Shown: positions 15,404 through 24,868, numbered from the stretch's first letter. The stretch is 53,146 nt of DNA from Coriobacteriia bacterium (GCA_030655755.1 JAUSOQ010000021.1:1-53146); one strand, 5' to 3'. Notes: generated by a model from the letters alone, not told the origin. Numbers and translations: made by a program.

Positions 15404-16618
15404 ATGGCGCATGAGGGGCATAACGCGCTGCACGACCTGCTCGCGGTCCGCGGCGTGACCCGTCGTGACTTCCTGAAGTATTGCGGCAGTATTGCCGCAG
15501 CACTCGGATTGTCCGAAACGATGGCACCTCAGATTGCCGCAGCCCTCGAAGGGGCACCTAAACTTCTGCCCACTCTCTGGCTGAACGGTGGATCTTGTTC
15601 CGGTTGTACCGAGTCCATCGCTCAAGTGGACTCCCCCGACGTGGCAACGATCGTCCTCGATTACCTGTCGACCAACTACTTCGAGACGATCATGGCTGCA
15701 GCGGGCGAACAGGCCGAGAAACAGCTATCCGACACCATCGCAGCTGGCGGCTACCTCGTCATCTACGAAGGCTCCGTCATGACCGGCCAGGATGGCAACA
15801 CCCTGCTGGTCGCAGGCAAGAAAGGCACCGAGATCCTGTCTGAGGCAGCTGCAGGTGCTGCAGCTGTCATCGCAGTGGGATCGTGCGCGGTGGATGGTGG
15901 CTGGGTCTACGGTTACCCCAACCCTGCCGAAGCCACAGGCGTCCAGGCGTGGCTGAACCACGAAGGCATCACGACGCCCGTTGTCAACCTGCCCAGCTGC
16001 CCGGTCAACCCCGAGTGGATCGTCGCCATGGTCGTCCAGCTGCTGCTGGTCGCCGGCGGCGACGTTGCCACATTCGTGGAGAAGACCGAGTGGCTCACCC
16101 GCAGCTACACCGACCGCAAGTATGGCGCCGTCGATCTGCTCATGCCAAAGGGTATCTTCGGCCAGAGCATCCACGACAACTGCCCGCGTCGCGGTCACTT
16201 CGAGAACGGTGAGTTCGTCACCGAATTCGGCAGCAAGGAAGAGGCCATGGGCTACTGCCTCTACAAGATGGGCTGCAAGGGTCCGCAGACGTTCACCAAC
16301 TGCCCCATCGTGCGGTGGAACCGCCGGACAAGCTGGTGCGTCGAAGCAGGCAGCCCCTGCATCGGTTGTGGCGGCCTGAACTGGGTCGACAACAACGCTC
16401 CGTTCTTCCACAGGCTTTCCGACATGCAGATGGGCGATGCGCTGGGCAACGTCCAACCTGGCACCGTTGGCGCGGTCGTCGGCGGCGTCGCTGCTGCCGC
16501 TCTCGTAGCACACGGTCTTGGCATGAAGGCGGCCGGTCGCGTGGGCGACGGCCCTCCAATGGAAGAGATGAAAGCCTACGATCGTAAGCGTCTCGCGAAG
16601 AAGGGAGGCGATAAATAG
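15404..16618 (+). CDS. hydA: [NiFe]-type hydrogenase small subunit with Tat signal
   Basis: A 404-residue iron-sulfur subunit that moves electrons from the Ni site to the membrane. A twin-arginine signal (TRRDFLKYCGS, residues 20-30) shows export together with the large subunit. Proximal-cluster cysteines are in GGSCSGCTES, SCAVDGGW and SCPVNP. The distal cluster uses HDNC and two further cysteines. The medial site reads NCPIVRW..SWCVEAGSPCIGC: cysteine replaces the proline of standard enzymes, so three [4Fe-4S] clusters are expected, as in [NiFeSe] hydrogenases. A C-terminal hydrophobic segment (GAVVGGVAAAALVAHGL) anchors it. ATG at 15404 follows AAGGAGG by 8 bases. Its TAG overlaps the GTG of the large subunit by one base. 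Confidence 0.93.
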   Translation: MAHEGHNALHDLLAVRGVTRRDFLKYCGSIAAALGLSETMAPQIAAALEGAPKLLPTLWLNGGSCSGCTESIAQVDSPDVATIVLDYLSTNYFETIMAAAGEQAEKQLSDTIAAGGYLVIYEGSVMTGQDGNTLLVAGKKGTEILSEAAAGAAAVIAVGSCAVDGGWVYGYPNPAEATGVQAWLNHEGITTPVVNLPSCPVNPEWIVAMVVQLLLVAGGDVATFVEKTEWLTRSYTDRKYGAVDLLMPKGIFGQSIHDNCPRRGHFENGEFVTEFGSKEEAMGYCLYKMGCKGPQTFTNCPIVRWNRRTSWCVEAGSPCIGCGGLNWVDNNAPFFHRLSDMQMGDALGNVQPGTVGAVVGGVAAAALVAHGLGMKAAGRVGDGPPMEEMKAYDRKRLAKKGGDK

Positions 16619-18294
16619 TGACACGTGCAGTCATCGACCCGGTTACCCGAATCGAAGGTCACCTTCGCGTCGAATGTGAAGTCACGGATGGTGTCGTCAA
16701 AGACGCATGGGTTTCAGGACAGTTGTACCGCGGCATGGAGACGGTCATGCTTGACCGTCAGCCTGAGGACGCGTTCTACGTCACTCAGCGTATCTGTGGC
16801 GTCTGTCCGATCTCGCACAGCCACGCGTCTTCAATGTCCACTGAAGCCGCGCTTGGCATCGCGATTCCAAACAATGCACGCCTTATCCGTAACCTGCTTG
16901 AGGCGGCACAGTTCCTGCACAGCCACATCCTGTGGTTCTACACGCTGGCTGCTCTCGACTATGTGAGCCCGATCAATGCCCTATCCGCAGACATCGCTGA
17001 CACCTACGCACTTGCGCAGGCTGCCGGTACGCGTGTCGCGGACTTCGGTGCGATCGCCAAGCGGCTCACCGCGTTCGCCGAGAACGGCCAACTGTCGTTC
17101 CTGGGCGGTCACTACTGGGACCACCCCGGCTACGTGCTCCCGCCGGAGCTCGACCTCATCGCTACCGCTCACTACCTCGAGGCTCTTGAGATGCAGGCCG
17201 TGGCAAACGAGATCGTCGCCGTTATCGGCGGCAAGTTCCCGCACCCGATGACGTCGGTTCCGGGCGGCACAGCATTCGTGCCTACCGAGCAAAAGCTCGA
17301 TGACATCCTCTTCAACTTCATCAGAGTGAAGGAGTTCATCGACACTGCGCTCATCCCGGACACCCTCGCTATCGCGCCGTTCATTCTTGAGACCACGACG
17401 TACGGCGGAGGTTGCGGCAACTTCCTGAGTTGGGGCGTCTTCGAAGCTGCGGACATGGACGCGTATAACCGCTTCCTACCACGGGGCTTCGTCACCGGTG
17501 GCCTCAAGGTCGAAGAAGTCGGCCCTGACGACGTCACCGAGTACGTCGAGCACTCCTGGTATGACTCAGCCAGTGGCCTTAACCCCTCCAAGGGTGAGAC
17601 GCACGTCAAGTTCGATGAGTACAACACAGATGCAAAGTACACCTATGGCAAGTCCGCACGCTGTAAGGAGAAGCCGGCCGAGGTCGGTCCCCTTGCACGT
17701 ATGGTCAACGCCTACGTCTACGAAGCCGGCGGAAAGAGTCTGGTCCCCGATGAGTGGGCAGGCTCGGTCCGTACTCCAAAGGCGCTCATCGACCTCACAC
17801 TCGAGGCGCTGGGCGTCGCCGGCAAGCCGGAGATCCTCGTGTCGCTGCTTGGCCGCGTAGCAGCCCGCAACCTTGAGGCAGCATACGTGGCCGACCTTGC
17901 GTTGATGTGGGTGGGCGAGCTCGTTGGAGGCATCCAGGGTGGTGACTCCGAGTTCTTCAAGGCCCGCGAGACGTTCGATGGCGCAGGCTCAGGACTCTGG
18001 GAAGCACCTCGTGGCTCCGTCGGTCACTGGATCGACATCAAGGGCAACAAGATCAAGGGCTACCAGGTCGTCGCTCCGACCACCTGGGACATCGCTCCTC
18101 GCGATGCCGCCGGCGTCCTTGGCCCGATGGAGCAGGCTCTTGTCGGCGCGCCGGTCTTCGATGTCGAGCGACCGCTTGAGATGCTCCGAATCGCCCACAG
18201 CTTCGATCCTTGAATCGGTTGTGCTGTCCACGTGGTGGACACAAAGACCGGCAAGGAAAGCACTGTGATGTCGTCGCCGATGGGGGTGATGTAG
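16618..18294 (+). CDS. hydB: [NiFeSe] hydrogenase large subunit, selenoprotein with in-frame TGA at 18211
   Basis: The catalytic subunit of a periplasm-facing uptake hydrogenase. The N-terminal Ni-binding motif RICGVCPISHSHAS (C60, C63) is intact. The conventional reading stops after AHSFDP at 18210, exactly where the C-terminal motif DPCxxCxxH should stand. Reading TGA (18211-18213) as selenocysteine gives DP-U-IGCAVH and then a 20-residue tail ending at TAG 18292-18294, one base before the cytochrome gene. The tail has the normal size of the peptide removed by the maturation protease, which is encoded downstream. Total length is 558 residues with Sec532. The GTG start has GGAGG 9 bases upstream. 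Sec in this position defines [NiFeSe] enzymes. Confidence 0.92.
18211..18250 (+). promoter_or_regulatory. bacterial SECIS-type hairpin directing Sec at TGA 18211
   Basis: Immediately after the TGA, CGGT (18216-18219) can pair with ACCG (18247-18250), TGTG (18220-18223) with CACA (18240-18243), and TCCAC (18227-18231) with GTGGA (18235-18239), closing on a GTG loop. The loop starts 18 bases after the TGA and begins with G, within the known range for bacterial SECIS elements recognised by SelB. Confidence 0.75.
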
Positions 18295-18942
18295 ATGGGT
18301 TCTCACGCACACTATCGTGAGGCACATCCGCTGGTGTTCGTCATCACCCACTGGATCAACTTGATCTGCATGGTGATGCTCGCGTTCTCGGGCTTCTACA
18401 TCCACTTCCCGTTCTTCTCTGCCGGGTTCATGGGTGTCGCCCGCGGCATGCACTTCGTCGCGATGTATGTCATCCTCATCAACCTCGTCTTCCGCATCGT
18501 CGCCGCCTTCTTCGTGAAGACCGCGAACCAACTGGAGACCCGCGAGGTCGACACCGACATCAAGAACTGGCTGCCGCAGGCCGAGAACAAGCATCAGCTG
18601 GTTGAGACGCTCAAGTACTACCTGTTCTTCCGTAAGGAAGGCGTCATCTCGGGTAAGTACGGTTCGCTCCAGAAGATCGCGTATCTGGCGACCGTGCCGC
18701 TAACGTTCATCCAGGCCTATACCGGCTTCGCGATTTACGCCCCGTTTGCGGACGCAAGTTTCCTCGCAGCTGGTACCACCCTGGTCGGCGGTCCGATGAA
18801 CATGCGGATCATCCACTACTTCGGTATGTGGGTGTTCATCCTGTTCACGATGGTCCACGCTTACCTGGCAAACATCTACAACTTCGCTCCGAGCAAGATC
18901 ATCTTCCTTTGGAAGGAGACCTTGCCGGAGGGCAAGCACTAG
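18295..18942 (+). CDS. hydC: hydrogenase cytochrome b subunit
   Basis: A 215-residue membrane protein of the Ni/Fe-hydrogenase b-type cytochrome family, which takes electrons from the small subunit and passes them to quinone. Four hydrophobic segments are visible (about 18-38, 52-72, 124-145, 160-190). Candidate heme-ligand histidines lie in FVITHWINL, ARGMHFVAMY, RIIHYFGMW and TMVHAYLAN. The ATG directly follows the TAG of the extended large subunit; GGGGGTGA serves as ribosome site within that tail. This tight junction supports the read-through model of the large subunit. Confidence 0.92.
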   Translation: MGSHAHYREAHPLVFVITHWINLICMVMLAFSGFYIHFPFFSAGFMGVARGMHFVAMYVILINLVFRIVAAFFVKTANQLETREVDTDIKNWLPQAENKHQLVETLKYYLFFRKEGVISGKYGSLQKIAYLATVPLTFIQAYTGFAIYAPFADASFLAAGTTLVGGPMNMRIIHYFGMWVFILFTMVHAYLANIYNFAPSKIIFLWKETLPEGKH

Positions 18943-18956
18943 ATGTGATCCGGCTC

Positions 18957-18983
18957 GGAGGACCGGGCTTGCCCCGGTCCTCC
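18957..18983 (+). terminator. strong intercistronic hairpin after the cytochrome gene
   Basis: GGAGGACCGGG / CCCGGTCCTCC forms an 11-bp GC-rich stem with a 5-base loop. There is no T tract, so it may be a partial terminator or an mRNA-stabilising element separating structural genes from the maturation protease. Confidence 0.55.
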
Positions 18984-19067
18984 CCCGGATGATGTAGGGT
19001 CTTGGAGCGCAGACTTCAAGGCCCTACGGTTTTGCCCCCAAGACGTCCGCAACCGGAGAGGTTTCTC

Positions 19068-19640
19068 ATGTCCACGCCAGAACGTGTGCTCGTCCTCGGT
19101 ATCGGTAATCCCCTCATGCTTGATGAAGGCATCGGTGTCCGGGTGCTGGAGGAGATGGACCGCCACTACACGTTCGGCGACCAAACCGAACTGGTAGACG
19201 CTGGGACTATGGGACTCGGCATGATCAACATGTTCCGAGACATCGACTTCATGCTGATCATCGACGCCATCGACGGCACCGATCATCCCGCAGGTACTGT
19301 CGTGCGCGTCTCGCCGGAGGACTTCAGCCCCAACCAGGTCTTCCACGGCCTACATGACGTCCGCTTCGTTGATGTGCTGAATTCCGCCCGTCTCATCGGT
19401 ATCGAGTTGGACGCAGAATGTGTAGGCATCCAGGTGCAGGACATGAGTCCGAAAGAGCTCACCATCGGGCTATCCGCTCCTGTAGAAGCAGCTGTCCCCC
19501 GAGCAGTAGCCGCAGCACTCACACTACTCGATGAACGGGGGATCTCGTTTAAGGAAGTCGCCGATCCCGAGTACGCTTCATTCTTCGAGCTCGTCGCGAC
19601 CTCTTACGAGGAAATGCGCGATAAGCGCCGCACGCGCTAG
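19068..19640 (+). CDS. hyaD: hydrogenase maturation endopeptidase (HyaD/HybD family)
   Basis: A 190-residue protease that removes the C-terminal peptide of the large subunit after nickel insertion. The fold's start VLVLGIGNPLMLDEGIGVRV and the Ni-contact positions (Glu in DEGIG, Asp in IIDAIDG, His in FHGLHDV) are all there. Start ATG at 19068 follows GGAGAGG by 6 bases. An upstream in-frame start at 19002 would add 22 residues without similarity. A protease of this type is only useful if the large subunit has a C-terminal extension, consistent with read-through of TGA 18211. Confidence 0.92.
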   Translation: MSTPERVLVLGIGNPLMLDEGIGVRVLEEMDRHYTFGDQTELVDAGTMGLGMINMFRDIDFMLIIDAIDGTDHPAGTVVRVSPEDFSPNQVFHGLHDVRFVDVLNSARLIGIELDAECVGIQVQDMSPKELTIGLSAPVEAAVPRAVAAALTLLDERGISFKEVADPEYASFFELVATSYEEMRDKRRTR

Positions 19641-19644
19641 CGCA

Positions 19645-20781
19645 CTAGATATCCGCACGCGGCAACTCAAAACCGACCGTTGCGCCACCGCGCTTATCGC
19701 GTTCAGCGAACACACTGCCACCGTGGTCGCTGATGATGCGCTTGGAGATAGCGAGCCCAAGGCCACTGCCCCCGGTTCCCGCGGCCCTTGCAGCATCAGA
19801 ACGGTAGAATCGCTCGAACACGTACGGCAGGTCTGCCTCGGGAATCCCCTCCCCGGTGTCCACGACCGTCACGTGGATGCGATCACCCCTCGCTGCCACC
19901 GTCACGATAATGGAGCCTGACGCCGTGTGACGCGCAGCATTCGCGAGCAGATTGCGAAGCACCTGAGCGAGACGCATCTCGTCGGCCTTGGCCAACAGTG
20001 CACCTGTAGGACACTGCGCCATCATCTCTATGTTCTCATCAACCAGGGTGCGTGCACGATCGGTCTCACGCTGCACGAGTTCGCAAACGTCGAGCGTGGT
20101 GAAGTCGTAGCGCAGGCGACCCGCTTCGGCAACTGAGAGTTCCTGTAGGTCGTCCACCAGGTGCGAGAGGTGCGCCACATCATCAACGATCGAGGCCAAC
20201 CGCGCCTGGTCCAGCGGAAGCACACCTTCGGCGACACCTTCCGCCTGCGCACGCAATGCGGCGATGGGATTGCGCAGCTCGTGTGCGACGTCACTCACCA
20301 GACGCTTACGTAGTTCCTCTGACTCCTGCAAAGAACCCGCCATCTCATTGAAGGCGGCTGCCAGGTTCTGCAGTTCCCCGGGTCCCTCCGGTGTGACCCG
20401 GTGCTCAAGATCGCCGGCAGCCAGCGCCTCTGCGCCTGCCGTGAGTCGCAGCACCGGACGCGCGAGAAAACGCGCCAGCAAGATAGCCGCTACCGCCGCG
20501 ATCGCGATCCCCACCAGAGCAGAGATCATGATCCCTTGATCTGTAGCGTTCAGGAAGGTCCTCTCGGCGGTTCCAAGCATCATTCTGGCTATACCGCGTC
20601 CGGGACCCACCGCGGCACCGTCGAGCCCTCCGACATAGTCAGTGAATGCCGAGGAGAGCGCTGCACGTGCGATCAGACCTGTCGTCAGGATCGATCCTAA
20701 GGCGACCGCGACGATCGACACGAACGTCACCCAGACAAGGGAACCCCTAACGCCATCGTGAGTCTTACGGATCCGGCTCAT
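19645..20781 (-). CDS. sensor histidine kinase
   Basis: A 378-residue membrane kinase. Hydrophobic segments at about 17-39 and 90-112 frame a short external loop. A HAMP domain (about 112-165), a HisKA helix with VAHELRNPIAALRAQ (phospho-accepting His) and an ATPase domain with N box NLLANAARHT, G1 DTGEGIP and G2 GGSGLGLAIS follow. It overlaps the upstream response regulator by 4 bases. The sensor loop is small, so the signal is not obvious. The pair converges on the hydrogenase operon, but a functional link is unproven. Confidence 0.92.
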   Translation of the reverse strand: MSRIRKTHDGVRGSLVWVTFVSIVAVALGSILTTGLIARAALSSAFTDYVGGLDGAAVGPGRGIARMMLGTAERTFLNATDQGIMISALVGIAIAAVAAILLARFLARPVLRLTAGAEALAAGDLEHRVTPEGPGELQNLAAAFNEMAGSLQESEELRKRLVSDVAHELRNPIAALRAQAEGVAEGVLPLDQARLASIVDDVAHLSHLVDDLQELSVAEAGRLRYDFTTLDVCELVQRETDRARTLVDENIEMMAQCPTGALLAKADEMRLAQVLRNLLANAARHTASGSIIVTVAARGDRIHVTVVDTGEGIPEADLPYVFERFYRSDAARAAGTGGSGLGLAISKRIISDHGGSVFAERDKRGGATVGFELPRADI

Positions 20782-21464
20782 TCCGCATCCACCTTGTAGC
20801 CGACGCCGAACACCGTACGCACATACAGCGGTTCTCTGGGATCATCGCCGAGCTTCCTGCGTAGGTTCTTGACGTGCGCATCTATCGTGCGTTCATAGCC
20901 CTCGAACGCATCACCCGAGACGGACTCGAGCAGCTGCAAACGCGTGTACACACGTCCGGGGTGTGCGGCCATGGCTGCAAGGATGTCGAACTCCGTACGT
21001 GTCAACTCGACTGATGTCCCCGCCCTCCGCACATCGCGACGCTCTGTGTCGATCTCAAGATCACCAAGACGCATCACTCCACCGCTCAACGCCACACTGC
21101 CGTCGACACGGCGCAGTACGGCCTTCACGCGCGCTACGACCTCTCGGGGACTGAAAGGCTTGGAGATGTAGTCGTCCGCACCGATCTCAAGACCGATGAG
21201 TCGGTCGACCTCATCGGTCTTGGCAGTCACCAGGATCACCGGCAACCCGTACTCCCGCTGAAAGCGACGCGTGAGTTCTATACCATCGATGCCCGGCAAC
21301 ATGATGTCGAGTAACGCGATGTCCGGCCGACGTTCCTGGACCGCACTCACAGCGCCGGGACCGTCCGAGGCGGTACGCACATCGAAGCCCTCAGTCTTCA
21401 GGTACGCCGAAAGGACCTCGACGATCTTGGCGTTGTCGTCGACGACGAGGACATCACGGCCCAT
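20778..21464 (-). CDS. OmpR/PhoB-family response regulator
   Basis: A 228-residue regulator. The receiver has the acidic pair VVDDN, phospho-acceptor Asp in ALLDIMLPGIDG, Thr in VTAKTD and Lys in ISKPFSP. The C-terminal winged helix carries LTRTEFDILAAMAAHPGRVYTR and the ending YVRTVFGVGYKV typical of OmpR regulators. ATG at 21464 follows GGTGAG by 5 bases; a GTG at 21476 is an alternative. It precedes and overlaps the kinase gene. OmpR regulators bind direct repeats; the repeats upstream of the hydrogenase leader or the phased CCGTTWA array are possible targets, but this is only a suggestion. Confidence 0.92.
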   Translation of the reverse strand: MGRDVLVVDDNAKIVEVLSAYLKTEGFDVRTASDGPGAVSAVQERRPDIALLDIMLPGIDGIELTRRFQREYGLPVILVTAKTDEVDRLIGLEIGADDYISKPFSPREVVARVKAVLRRVDGSVALSGGVMRLGDLEIDTERRDVRRAGTSVELTRTEFDILAAMAAHPGRVYTRLQLLESVSGDAFEGYERTIDAHVKNLRRKLGDDPREPLYVRTVFGVGYKVDAE

Positions 21465-21611
21465 GCGTCTCACCACCCATCATTCCATGAACCAACGGAT
21501 CAATGATGCCCTGCACATGTGAAGGGCCCGTGAAGGAGCCGTGTAGAATTCTCTTGGCCAATCGACGAACCGCTACACTGAGGATACCCGAACATGCTGG
21601 AGGGAAGCGCC

Positions 21612-22421
21612 GTGGACTTGTACCTGGAGACCGCTATTGCCGCCGCACGCGCGGGCGGAGCCACACTCAACGCACGCGCAGGCGACCTGGGACGGGTGCG
21701 TACCAAGAGCAACCGCCTCGATATGGTCACCGAAGCTGACATCGCTTCGGGAGTGGCTGTGTGCTCTGCCATTGCCGAACGTCTCGAACAAGCTCGGTTC
21801 GTTGTGGAGGAACCCGAGGTCTACGACCTTGCCGGTGTGAGCCGAGGCTCTCTGCATGACGCCGATGTCTGGGTGATCGACCCTCTCGACGGAACCACTT
21901 CTTATGTACACGGTTACCCCTGCTACTCGGTGAGCGTAGCGCTACTGCATGCAGGTGAACCCGTGGTGGGCGTTGTTTACAATGTTCCAGCCGATGAACT
22001 CATCGCCGCATCTGTCGATGGCGGCGTCACCCTCAACGGCGTCCGAACCGCGTGTACGGGCACCGGAGCTATCGCTGACGCGCTCATCATCACCGGATTC
22101 CCCTACGACCGGGACGGTCTTCTCATGCAGCAACTCCCGGTATTCTCGGAGGTCATGCGCACGGTACATGGGATACGCAGGGACGGTTCCGCAGCTATCG
22201 ATTGCTGTCACGTCGCGACCGGTCGCGCCGACGCGTTCTGGGAGTTCGGCCTGCAACCCTGGGACACCGCTGCGGGTATTGTGGCATTGCGCGAGGCCGG
22301 AGCAATCATCACCGACCACGAGGGCCATGACTGGACGCCTGAGACACAGCATGTGGTCGCCGGCAACCCTGAACTGCACGCTGAGCTTCTGGAGCTCATC
22401 AAGCGAGTCAGAGAGCGTTAG
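21612..22421 (+). CDS. inositol monophosphatase family protein
   Basis: A 269-residue Mg-dependent phosphatase of the IMPase/FBPase fold. The metal motif VIDPLDGTTSYVHGYP near residue 94 and the second motif WDTAAGIVALREAGA near 215 are conserved; the first-site Glu is in FVVEEPE. The substrate may be myo-inositol-1-phosphate, fructose bisphosphate, histidinol-phosphate or a nucleotide phosphate; the motifs do not decide. I chose GTG at 21612 because GGAGG is 8 bases upstream; an ATG at 21594 would lie ahead of that site. Monocistronic, ending in a shared terminator with acs. Confidence 0.87.
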   Translation: MDLYLETAIAAARAGGATLNARAGDLGRVRTKSNRLDMVTEADIASGVAVCSAIAERLEQARFVVEEPEVYDLAGVSRGSLHDADVWVIDPLDGTTSYVHGYPCYSVSVALLHAGEPVVGVVYNVPADELIAASVDGGVTLNGVRTACTGTGAIADALIITGFPYDRDGLLMQQLPVFSEVMRTVHGIRRDGSAAIDCCHVATGRADAFWEFGLQPWDTAAGIVALREAGAIITDHEGHDWTPETQHVVAGNPELHAELLELIKRVRER

Positions 22422-22427
22422 AACGCA

Positions 22428-22461
22428 CGGAGGGCGGCGACCCTTCGGCCACCGCCCTCCG
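22428..22461. terminator. bidirectional terminator between the phosphatase gene and acs
   Basis: CGGAGGGCGG / CCGCCCTCCG gives a 10-bp perfect stem with a 14-base loop, placed in the 60-base gap between the two convergent genes. Confidence 0.75.
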
Positions 22462-22481
22462 CGAAAACATAGCGAGCGAAT

Positions 22482-24470
22482 CTACGCGTCCGGCGCAGTC
22501 TCCAGGATCTTTTGCACGATCGAGGGATCGGCAAGCGTCGAGATATCGCCCAATGCTTCCATGTCACGCTCCCCTCCCGCGATCTTGCGCAGGATACGGC
22601 GCATGATCTTGCCGGAACGGGTCTTGGGCAGCTCGGGCACGAAGTGGATGCGGTCCGGCTTCGCGATCGGACCGATCTCCTCGCGTACGTGACCAGAGAG
22701 CACCTTCTGCAGATCACTGCTCGCCTCGAAGCCCTGCCTCAGGATGACGTACGCGTAGATACCTTCACCCTTGATGTCATGCGGGTAGCCGACGACCGCT
22801 GCCTCGGCCACACTTTCGTGGCTCACGAGCGCGCTTTCAACCTCGGCCGTACCCATACGGTGCCCCGACACGTTGATGACGTCGTCCAAGCGGCCAAGCA
22901 GCCAGTAGTAGCCGTCCTCGTCCATCCGCGCGCCGTCACCGGTGAAGTACTTGCCGGGGAACGCCGAGAAGTACACCTCTTTGATCAGCTTGTTCTCGGG
23001 GTCTCCCCACGTGCCGCGCAGCATGCCTGGCCACGGTTTCGTGATACACAGACGGCCACCGGAACCGACAGGCGTGGGCGAACCATCCTCGTTGACGATC
23101 TCGAGTTCAATACCGAAGAACGGGCGTGTCGCCGAACCTGGCTTCATGGGTGTGGCGCCGGGGAGATTTGTGATGATGTGCCCGCCGGTCTCGGTCTGCC
23201 AGTAGGTATCGACGATGGGGACATTGTCGTGTCCGATGTTCTTGTAGTACCACATCCATGCCTCAGGATTTATGGGCTCGCCCACGGTGCCGAGCACACG
23301 AAGGGTGGACAGATCGTACTTGGCAGGCCACTCCTCACCTGACTTCATCAGGGCGCGAATGGCGGTCGGCGCGGTGTAGAACTGGTTGACGCCGTGCTTC
23401 TCGACGACCTCCCAGAAGCGACCCGGATCCGGGTATGTCGGTACACCCTCGAACATCAGCGACGTGGCGCCTACCGCGAGGGGACCATAGACGATGTAGC
23501 TGTGACCGGTGATCCAGCCGATGTCAGCCGTGCACCAGAAAACATCCTCGTCGTGATAGTCGAAGACATACCGGAACGTCGCAGCCGTGTACAGCAGATA
23601 GCCGGCCGTCGTGTGCAACACGCCTTTCGGCTTGCCGGTCGAACCCGACGTATAGAGGATGAACAGTGGGTCCTCGGCATCCATCCACTCGATGTCACAG
23701 TGACGGCTGATATCGGCCGCGCGTACTTCTTCGTGATACCAGTGGTCGCGTCCAGGCTCCATGTCTACTCGCGTGCGGGCACGGGAAACAACGATAACGG
23801 ACTCGACGGTAGGGCACTCATAGAGCGCTACGTCCGCCTCGGCCTTCAGCGGAACGACACGACCACCGCGGATTCCCTCGTCTGCCGTGATCAACATGCG
23901 CGCGCCACAGTCCTGCATGCGATCCCTCAGTGCCGCGGCGCTGAACCCGGCGAAGACGATCGAGTGGACCGCGCCGATGCGGGCACAGGCGAGCATGGAG
24001 ATTGCAAGCTCGGGGATCATCGGCAGGTAGATGGCGACGCGATCGCCCTTCTTGATGCCGTGCTTCTTGAGCACGTTGGCGAGTTTGCACACCTTGTAGT
24101 AGAGCGACTGATAGGTGTACATCTTCGTGCGGCCCTCGTCGGATTCCCAAATGATCGCTGCCTTGTTGCGCCGCCATCCCTGGAGGTGACGGTCGATGCA
24201 GTTGTATGTCACGTTCAGCTGAGCGCCTTTGAACCACTCGACGCGCGGCTCATGGAAGTCATAGTCCAAGACCTTGTCCCACTTCTTGTGCCAGTGGAGC
24301 ATCTCGTCGGCCATGTCGGCCCAGAACCCCTCGGGATCCTCGATCGATCGCTTATAGATCTCTTCGTACTCCTCCATGCTCTGGATGTGTGCGCGCTCAG
24401 TGACCCACGCCGGGGGCTGGATCACACGATACTCCTGGGACAGTGATTCGATAGCCTTCGAATCCGTCAT
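22482..24470 (-). CDS. acs: acetyl-CoA synthetase
   Basis: A 662-residue AMP-forming enzyme making acetyl-CoA from acetate, ATP and CoA. The adenylate motif [15 protein letters not shown] is near residue 265, [10 protein letters not shown] near 415, [18 protein letters not shown] marks the hinge, and [17 protein letters not shown] carries the lysine that is commonly acetylated to switch the enzyme off. Length and N-terminus match Acs. ATG at 24470 follows GAGGAGG by 7 bases. It would let the cell assimilate acetate, or run in reverse energetically with pyrophosphatase. A leader of about 230 bases with several hairpins precedes it. Confidence 0.96.
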   Translation of the reverse strand: MTDSKAIESLSQEYRVIQPPAWVTERAHIQSMEEYEEIYKRSIEDPEGFWADMADEMLHWHKKWDKVLDYDFHEPRVEWFKGAQLNVTYNCIDRHLQGWRRNKAAIIWESDEGRTKMYTYQSLYYKVCKLANVLKKHGIKKGDRVAIYLPMIPELAISMLACARIGAVHSIVFAGFSAAALRDRMQDCGARMLITADEGIRGGRVVPLKAEADVALYECPTVESVIVVSRARTRVDMEPGRDHWYHEEVRAADISRHCDIEWMDAEDPLFILYTSGSTGKPKGVLHTTAGYLLYTAATFRYVFDYHDEDVFWCTADIGWITGHSYIVYGPLAVGATSLMFEGVPTYPDPGRFWEVVEKHGVNQFYTAPTAIRALMKSGEEWPAKYDLSTLRVLGTVGEPINPEAWMWYYKNIGHDNVPIVDTYWQTETGGHIITNLPGATPMKPGSATRPFFGIELEIVNEDGSPTPVGSGGRLCITKPWPGMLRGTWGDPENKLIKEVYFSAFPGKYFTGDGARMDEDGYYWLLGRLDDVINVSGHRMGTAEVESALVSHESVAEAAVVGYPHDIKGEGIYAYVILRQGFEASSDLQKVLSGHVREEIGPIAKPDRIHFVPELPKTRSGKIMRRILRKIAGGERDMEALGDISTLADPSIVQKILETAPDA

Positions 24471-24720
24471 GCTCTCGCCTCCTCATCTAGAGAAACAACC
24501 ACGGACAGCCCGTGGGCATCCGGGATGCGCCATTGGGCAGAAGTGGAGGACATAGCCGTCCTCCGCACCTATCGTATCGTCGCAACACGCAAAGACCGCG
24601 CTCAGCTCGGGTCGGCGGCTGCGATTTCTCGGTGGGCGGTACTGCCAGGAGCAGTACTGTCCCGGGCGGCATTGTAACAACTGTTGCATATGCCTCCCCC
24701 ATGCGTTAGCGTTTTAAATG
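24471..24720 (-). other. acs upstream region with inverted repeats, no gene seen
   Basis: No open frame here looks coding. The region holds three tight inverted repeats: GGAGGAC/GTCCTCC (24545-24564), GTACTGC/GCAGTAC (24639-24657) and GCATCC/GGATGC near 24518-24531. They could be leader hairpins or operators for acs. No promoter with both boxes is convincing. Confidence 0.4.
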
Positions 24721-24727
24721 AACGCAG

Positions 24728-24867
24728 ATTCCCTTCCCTGACGATGGCGCGCTGCGGAGAATCCGTCTCGCACCAGGTGTAGGTTCATCGCCGACCGGCA
24801 TCGTGATGAAGTGGCTCGCAAGAGCCGCTCAAGACCACAGAGACTCAGGGGTAACCAGGGAAGGAAT
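24728..24867 (+). ncRNA. structured RNA candidate between acs and the ferredoxin gene
   Basis: ATTCCCTTCCCTG (24728-24740) pairs over a long range with CAGGGAAGGAAT (24856-24867), one bulged base. Inside lie CGGA/TCCG with a GAA loop (24755-24765), TTCATC/GATGAA (24784-24810) and AGTGGCTC/GAGCCGCT with a GCAA loop (24810-24829). The last stem contains a T-G pair and a GNRA loop only when read on the plus strand, so plus is the likely sense. The hairpin at 24869-24900 follows at once and could end the transcript. No known family recognised. Confidence 0.45.
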
Positions 24868-24868
24868 A

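Noticed and set aside
16450-16470. TGGCAC followed by GCGC as a second sigma-54 promoter
   Set aside because: The -12 element does not match TTGCA and it lies inside a coding region.
18211-18213. TGA as the true end of the hydrogenase large subunit
   Set aside because: It would remove the Ni-binding CxxCxxH motif although the rest, the protease gene and a perfect continuation of the frame are present.
23394-24446. 350-codon open frame opposite acs
   Set aside because: Antisense of a fully conserved acetyl-CoA synthetase; no ribosome site or recognisable domain.
24487-24702. Short minus-strand frame upstream of acs
   Set aside because: No ribosome site, and it coincides with several inverted repeats.
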